NCBI GenBank assembly: GCA_031292525.1
Contig: JARLGY010000037.1
Location: 1 to 64,000, forward strand
Reading direction: 5' to 3'
DNA from: Flavipsychrobacter sp.
GTDB taxonomy: Bacteria > Bacteroidota > Bacteroidia > Chitinophagales > Chitinophagaceae
DNA: 64,000 bases
Position numbers and translations under genes: made by a program. The notes beneath the pieces are model-generated. The model did no database searches. It was not told where the DNA came from and was given only the letters and a program-made list of their open reading frames with translations. Shown piece by piece: positions 60,939 to 64,000 of the stretch (the first letter of the stretch is position 1; every line of letters begins with the position of its first letter).

Positions 60939-61813
60939 GACTGTCCTGGTTGCGAGTGTAACCACCCCGGCCATTGGCCACCCCCTCCTTGAAGGAACTT
61001 GGGAGTAGGTACTGTCCTGTCTGAAATAAAAATGGAAACCGGACCAGGGGATGATTTATGTGCGCTGAAATGCTTTGCTGTGGCTTGTATACTTTTATTC
61101 TCTATTGTCTGGCCTGTCCGGTCATCGGACAGGTTGGTTTTGAGTTGGATACCAGCCCGTAAAATGTCTGTTTGATAGGTAGAATGTCTTGAAATGTCCG
61201 TCGGAAGACATTTTATGTTTGGGTGAAAGTATTGACTTGTAAGGGTTTTGGCGAAAATGTCTGTTAAATTTGTCTGTTTTATATTGTCTGATTCTTTTGA
61301 TTGTTGTGATTATGAGTAGGCTAAACCCAAGAAAATGTCTGTTTGGTAAGTAGAATGTCTTGAAATGTCTGTCGGGAGACATTTTTTGTTTGGGTGAAAG
61401 TATTGACTGGTAAGGGTTTGACGAAAATGTCTGTTTTATATTGTCCTTGAACAGGATTACTGGATTGCAAGATGAACACGATTTTTTTTGTGTGTCTCGT
61501 CCTAAAATGAATTGAGACCTTTTAATTGCAATCCTTGTTTTCTTGCCCATCTTTATTCGCTTAAACTCCTTGTAATAAAAGCAGAACTAACACCTTCTGA
61601 AATTGTGCAAGATACGTTTGCGCAGAGCCGTTTTCAAAAAGAAGATATGCACCGTTCCACGCGGTGAGATGTTCCACGGGACCGCTTAATGAACGCCGTT
61701 TATTTGCAGTTCCGGGTGCCTGAAAGAACTTCGGGAATTGCTCTGTATTTTTATTTTTAAAAAAACCGACCGTTTTGCCCGGCTCAATCGTCAATAGATA
61801 AACTCAAAACAAA
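60939..61813. other. Long non-coding spacer with a direct repeat
   Basis: About 875 bp without a convincing gene. Two ORFs (61122-61550 minus, 61561-61794 minus) are open by chance or through the repeats. The middle holds two copies of a 105-bp unit. The part at 61560-61800 has a slightly different composition from both sides. Confidence 0.55.
61161..61435. repeat. Two direct copies of a 105-bp unit with ATGTC motifs
   Basis: Copies lie at 61161-61265 and about 61332-61435 (offset 171 bp) with about 90 percent identity by eye. Each has AAAATGTCTGTTTG at its start, the 7-bp inverted repeat AAATGTC/GACATTT inside, TTTGGGTGAAAGTATTGACT and GCGAAAATGTCTGTT (ACGAAAATG in copy 2) at its end. The word ATGTC recurs at least eight times in 300 bp. 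Confidence 0.8.
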
Positions 61814-62617
61814 ATGCAGAATCTAAAAGACAAAGTAGCCGTCGTATTTGCCGCATCCGGAGAGATCGCAGGAGCAGTTGCCAGATCATTTTCCCAACAC
61901 GGAGCAAAGGTGTATGTCACCGCACGGAACCCGGAGGTCGTGAGAACATTGGCCAAGGATATAATAGCGAATGGCGGAATTGCAGAAGCCGCAAAAGTGG
62001 ACGCACTGAATGAGACCGAAATAGACAATTTCCTAAAAAAAGTTGTTGCGGACAATGGCAAATTAGATGTAGTATTCAACGGTATCGCGGTAGAATATAG
62101 CGAGATGGGGGGCCGTCCGCTTACAACGGTGGCTACTTTCGCGCAATTTATGGCGCCGATGGAAAAGATCTGTGGTTCCCAATTCCTTACATCGAGGGTA
62201 GCTGCGAAGTATATGATGCAGACCCGGACCGAGGGAACTATCTTACTGCTGACAGCTCAGTTATCCAGATCCAAGCTCCCTAATATGGCGGGCATTACGG
62301 CAGCCAGTGCAGCTATTGAGGGGTTGACACGGGGGATGGCCGCCGAATGGGGCAGTGATGGCATAAAGGTGATGTGTATTTGCCCTGGCGCCATAATGGA
62401 GACGAAGCGGATCTCCGGATGGATAGAATCTGCCGCAAAACAGTACGGAATACCGTTGGAACAATTGAGTGCACAGTACCAGGCTTTCGACATATTAAAG
62501 ACAAGCCCGACACTGAAGCAAGTGGGCGAAACGGCTGCTTTCCTCGCCTCTGAAACGGGGGTTGCTTTCAATAGCCATATTGTGGACGTGGACTGCGGTA
62601 AGCTGAACATATTGTAG
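61814..62617 (+). CDS. SDR-fold protein lacking the usual catalytic residues
   Basis: A 267-residue Rossmann-fold protein: KDKVAVVFAASGEIAGAVAR (the TGxxxGIG loop altered to AASGEIAG), KVYVTARNPEVV, and VMCICPGAIMETKRISGW. Where SDR enzymes have YxxxK, this reads ITAASAAIEGL, so both the Tyr and the Lys are missing; the preceding Ser region is ILLLTAQLSRS. It is likely inactive as a classical dehydrogenase or uses another mechanism. It follows a long spacer and has a good terminator after it. A distinct spelling of codons compared with nearby genes hints at later arrival, but this is weak. Confidence 0.82.
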   Translation: MQNLKDKVAVVFAASGEIAGAVARSFSQHGAKVYVTARNPEVVRTLAKDIIANGGIAEAAKVDALNETEIDNFLKKVVADNGKLDVVFNGIAVEYSEMGGRPLTTVATFAQFMAPMEKICGSQFLTSRVAAKYMMQTRTEGTILLLTAQLSRSKLPNMAGITAASAAIEGLTRGMAAEWGSDGIKVMCICPGAIMETKRISGWIESAAKQYGIPLEQLSAQYQAFDILKTSPTLKQVGETAAFLASETGVAFNSHIVDVDCGKLNIL

Positions 62618-62638
62618 TACATTTTATGGTACATTAGT

Positions 62639-62679
62639 GGTTGCTGCCTTCCAGCGGAGGGCTGCAACCTGTTTTTTTT
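62639..62679 (+). terminator. Terminator after the SDR-like gene
   Basis: GGTTGC (62639-62644) pairs with GCAACC (62664-62669), with an inner CTTCC/GGAGG stem, and is followed by T8. It lies 22 nt past the stop. Confidence 0.87.
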
Positions 62680-62698
62680 AAATTAATGAATTGAATTA

Positions 62699-63553
62699 AT
62701 GAAAAAAGAAGAAGTCTTAAAAAATGCCATAGCCGGCGATATCAATGCGTTCCAAACCCTGTTTGGCGAATTTCAGGGCCAGTTGAAATCTTACCTGTAC
62801 CGTTTACTTGCCGATCGTAATGACGCAGACGACCTGACGCACGATACGTTTATCAAGGCATTTACTAAAATATCGACCTTTAACCAGGATTCTTCTCTGA
62901 AAACATGGGTATTCACAATAGCCACCAACCTCGCCTACGATCATTTACGGAAATTTAAAAGATGGCAAGCTGATGCACAGGACCGGGGGGCAGACCTAGC
63001 CATAGGCTCAGACGAGGTGAAACAGGCTTTCTGGAAAGTTCATGATAATTCGCCAGCCGGGGCTTATGAAATGAGGGAGCACATTGACTACTGTTTTACC
63101 TGTATTTCAAAGACGCTACTTATAGAAAATCAGGTTGCGCTGATACTAAAAGACATTTACGATTTTCAAGTCAAGGAAATTTGTCTTATCCTGGATAAGA
63201 CCGAAGGTGTAATAAAACATCTGTTGAATGATGCGAGGAGTGTTATGACTGACATTTTTGAGCACCGATGCGCCTTGATCAACAAGAATGGTGTATGCCA
63301 CCAATGCAGCCACATAAACGAAATTTTCAATCCTAAACAAAATCAACAAGAGGAGTTGATGAAACTGGAATTGGTAAAAGCATCAAAAAAATACAACAGG
63401 GAACAGCTTTTTGCGTTGCGAACATTATTGGTAAAAGCTATTGACCCACTGCATGCTTCGGGTACCGACCTACACGATGAAATTATGAAGTGCACGAGAA
63501 CGGCAATTGGTGAAGGTGATTTTTTTAACCGGCTCCCGGGAAGTGAAGCGTAA
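62699..63553 (+). CDS. ECF-type RNA polymerase sigma factor with C-terminal extension
   Basis: A 284-residue sigma-70-family protein. Region 2 (about 10-80) has ADRNDADDLTHDTFIKAFTK and SSLKTWVFTIATNLAYDHLR (-10 recognition). Region 4 is about 130-185, with ILKDIYDFQVKEICLILDKT and IKHLLNDARSVM. A 90-residue extension after region 4 begins GVCHQCSHINEIFNPKQ, a CxxC segment that could bind metal or sense redox, and ends in a helical tail. No anti-sigma gene is visible downstream within the window. Signal and target genes are unknown. Confidence 0.87.
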   Translation: MKKEEVLKNAIAGDINAFQTLFGEFQGQLKSYLYRLLADRNDADDLTHDTFIKAFTKISTFNQDSSLKTWVFTIATNLAYDHLRKFKRWQADAQDRGADLAIGSDEVKQAFWKVHDNSPAGAYEMREHIDYCFTCISKTLLIENQVALILKDIYDFQVKEICLILDKTEGVIKHLLNDARSVMTDIFEHRCALINKNGVCHQCSHINEIFNPKQNQQEELMKLELVKASKKYNREQLFALRTLLVKAIDPLHASGTDLHDEIMKCTRTAIGEGDFFNRLPGSEA

Positions 63554-63683
63554 TCCATTCTTGCGGATGGGCCGATCTTAAAATCGCAGTGAGAACATTC
63601 GGCACAACGGGGGATATTTCCATTCAAAAAAATTTACTTTAAATTTTAATTTTTTTATAATTTCCAGCCTTAAAATAGATTGT

Positions 63684-64000
63684 ATGCATAAAATAATTTC
63701 TCTTTTGATGCTTATGTTAGTATGTTTTTCTAACATAAAAGCCCAGGAAGCAACTACAAATCTCACAAAGGGAACAGATGGGCTTTATTCCTATGAAAAA
63801 GTCTTTGAAGTACCAGGCAAGACTAAAGAGGAAATTTATGAAACTTTAAAATCCTGGGTGGTTAAAAACAATAAAAATCAATCAAATACAAATTACTTCA
63901 ACGAGAAGGAGAAGGATAATATCAGTACAACGCTATCTTTTGCCTGGAGTACCTGGACACCTCCTTCCACATATGATTTCAAGTTGAATTTTGATATAAA
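63684..64000 (+). CDS. DUF4468 domain exported protein (3' end off window)
   Basis: From ATG 63684 the frame is open to the window edge (105 codons). Residues 1-20 are a signal peptide (IISLLMLMLVCFSNIKAQ). The mature part starts with a DUF4468/TBP-like fold: KVFEVPGKTKEEIYETLKSW, then a short polar region and NISTTLSFAWSTW. The family is common in Bacteroidota and probably periplasmic; its role is unknown. It follows the ECF sigma gene with a 130-nt gap. Confidence 0.78.
   Translation, partial: MHKIISLLMLMLVCFSNIKAQEATTNLTKGTDGLYSYEKVFEVPGKTKEEIYETLKSWVVKNNKNQSNTNYFNEKEKDNISTTLSFAWSTWTPPSTYDFKLNFDI

Noticed and set aside
61161-61435. CRISPR array
   Set aside because: Only two long units, no short regular repeats with unique spacers and no cas genes in the window.
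61122-61550. Minus-strand ORF of 142 codons
   Set aside because: It is the translation of the two 105-bp direct repeats (repeated HFKTFYL and NRHF words) and has no family resemblance.
61561-61794. Minus-strand ORF of 77 codons
   Set aside because: No start context, no family pattern and odd composition; treated as spacer.

Overview
The window looks like a chromosomal segment of a Bacteroidota bacterium, most likely of the Chitinophagaceae type. The evidence is moderate-to-low GC, secreted proteins with type IX secretion (T9SS) features, DUF1573, DUF6600, DUF4468 and UMF1-type families, and Bacteroidota-style promoters (TTG about 18-20 bp upstream of TAnnTTTG). Shine-Dalgarno sequences are rarely evident. 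The genus is an inference.

Layout. 1-9.3 kb: a large T9SS-type adhesin cut by the left edge, an aminotransferase, three tandem DUF1573 proteins, then a plus-strand run (glycosyltransferase 9, Sua5/YrdC, CCA-adding enzyme, class III aminotransferase). 9.3-24.5 kb: ordinary chromosome with two surface or lipoprotein genes, tRNA-Cys, Tex, a reprolysin-like secreted protease, a DUF3037/HipA-like kinase pair, RmuC, RecQ, PAP2 phosphatase, an MBL-fold hydrolase and a UMF1 transporter. 24.5-27.4 kb: about 1 kb of non-coding DNA with DnaA-box-like sites (possible oriC), dnaA, tRNA-Ser and tRNA-Pro. 28.4-53.9 kb: the most interesting part, a stress and energy-metabolism island. 54-64 kb: SPFH/GYF and TIM44-like proteins, an EGF lipoprotein, ArsC-like, SDR and DUF4334 proteins, a 105-bp direct repeat, an atypical SDR, an ECF sigma factor and the start of a DUF4468 protein.

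The main observation is in the 28.4-53.9 kb island. Twelve promoters there share one rigid architecture that I read by eye. Each has a palindrome TGAY-N4-RTCA (Crp/Fnr-type) centred exactly 29.5 bp upstream of the first base of a TAnnTTTG-like -7 element. A second, often degenerate, copy lies exactly 22 bp further upstream. Leaders are short (about 14-36 nt, with one exception), and in several cases the promoter decides which start codon is right. If the start site lies 4-6 nt after the -7 box, the dyads sit near -41 and -63, as expected of a Crp/Fnr-family activator. No such regulator is encoded in the window.

The genes under these promoters form a coherent set: four universal stress proteins, an HdeD-like membrane protein with an OmpA-like lipoprotein and an L,D-transpeptidase, an Mla-type lipid transporter, PEP synthase, an unusual 6-phosphofructokinase and pyruvate kinase pair, a CoA-transferase, a nitroreductase, a GyrI-like and a CMD-family protein, DUF6600 and DUF6629 proteins, and several unknown membrane or small proteins. 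By analogy with the DosR regulon of mycobacteria and the Anr/Fnr regulons of proteobacteria, this looks like a low-oxygen or dormancy survival regulon. That functional reading is inference; the promoter pattern itself is visible in the sequence.
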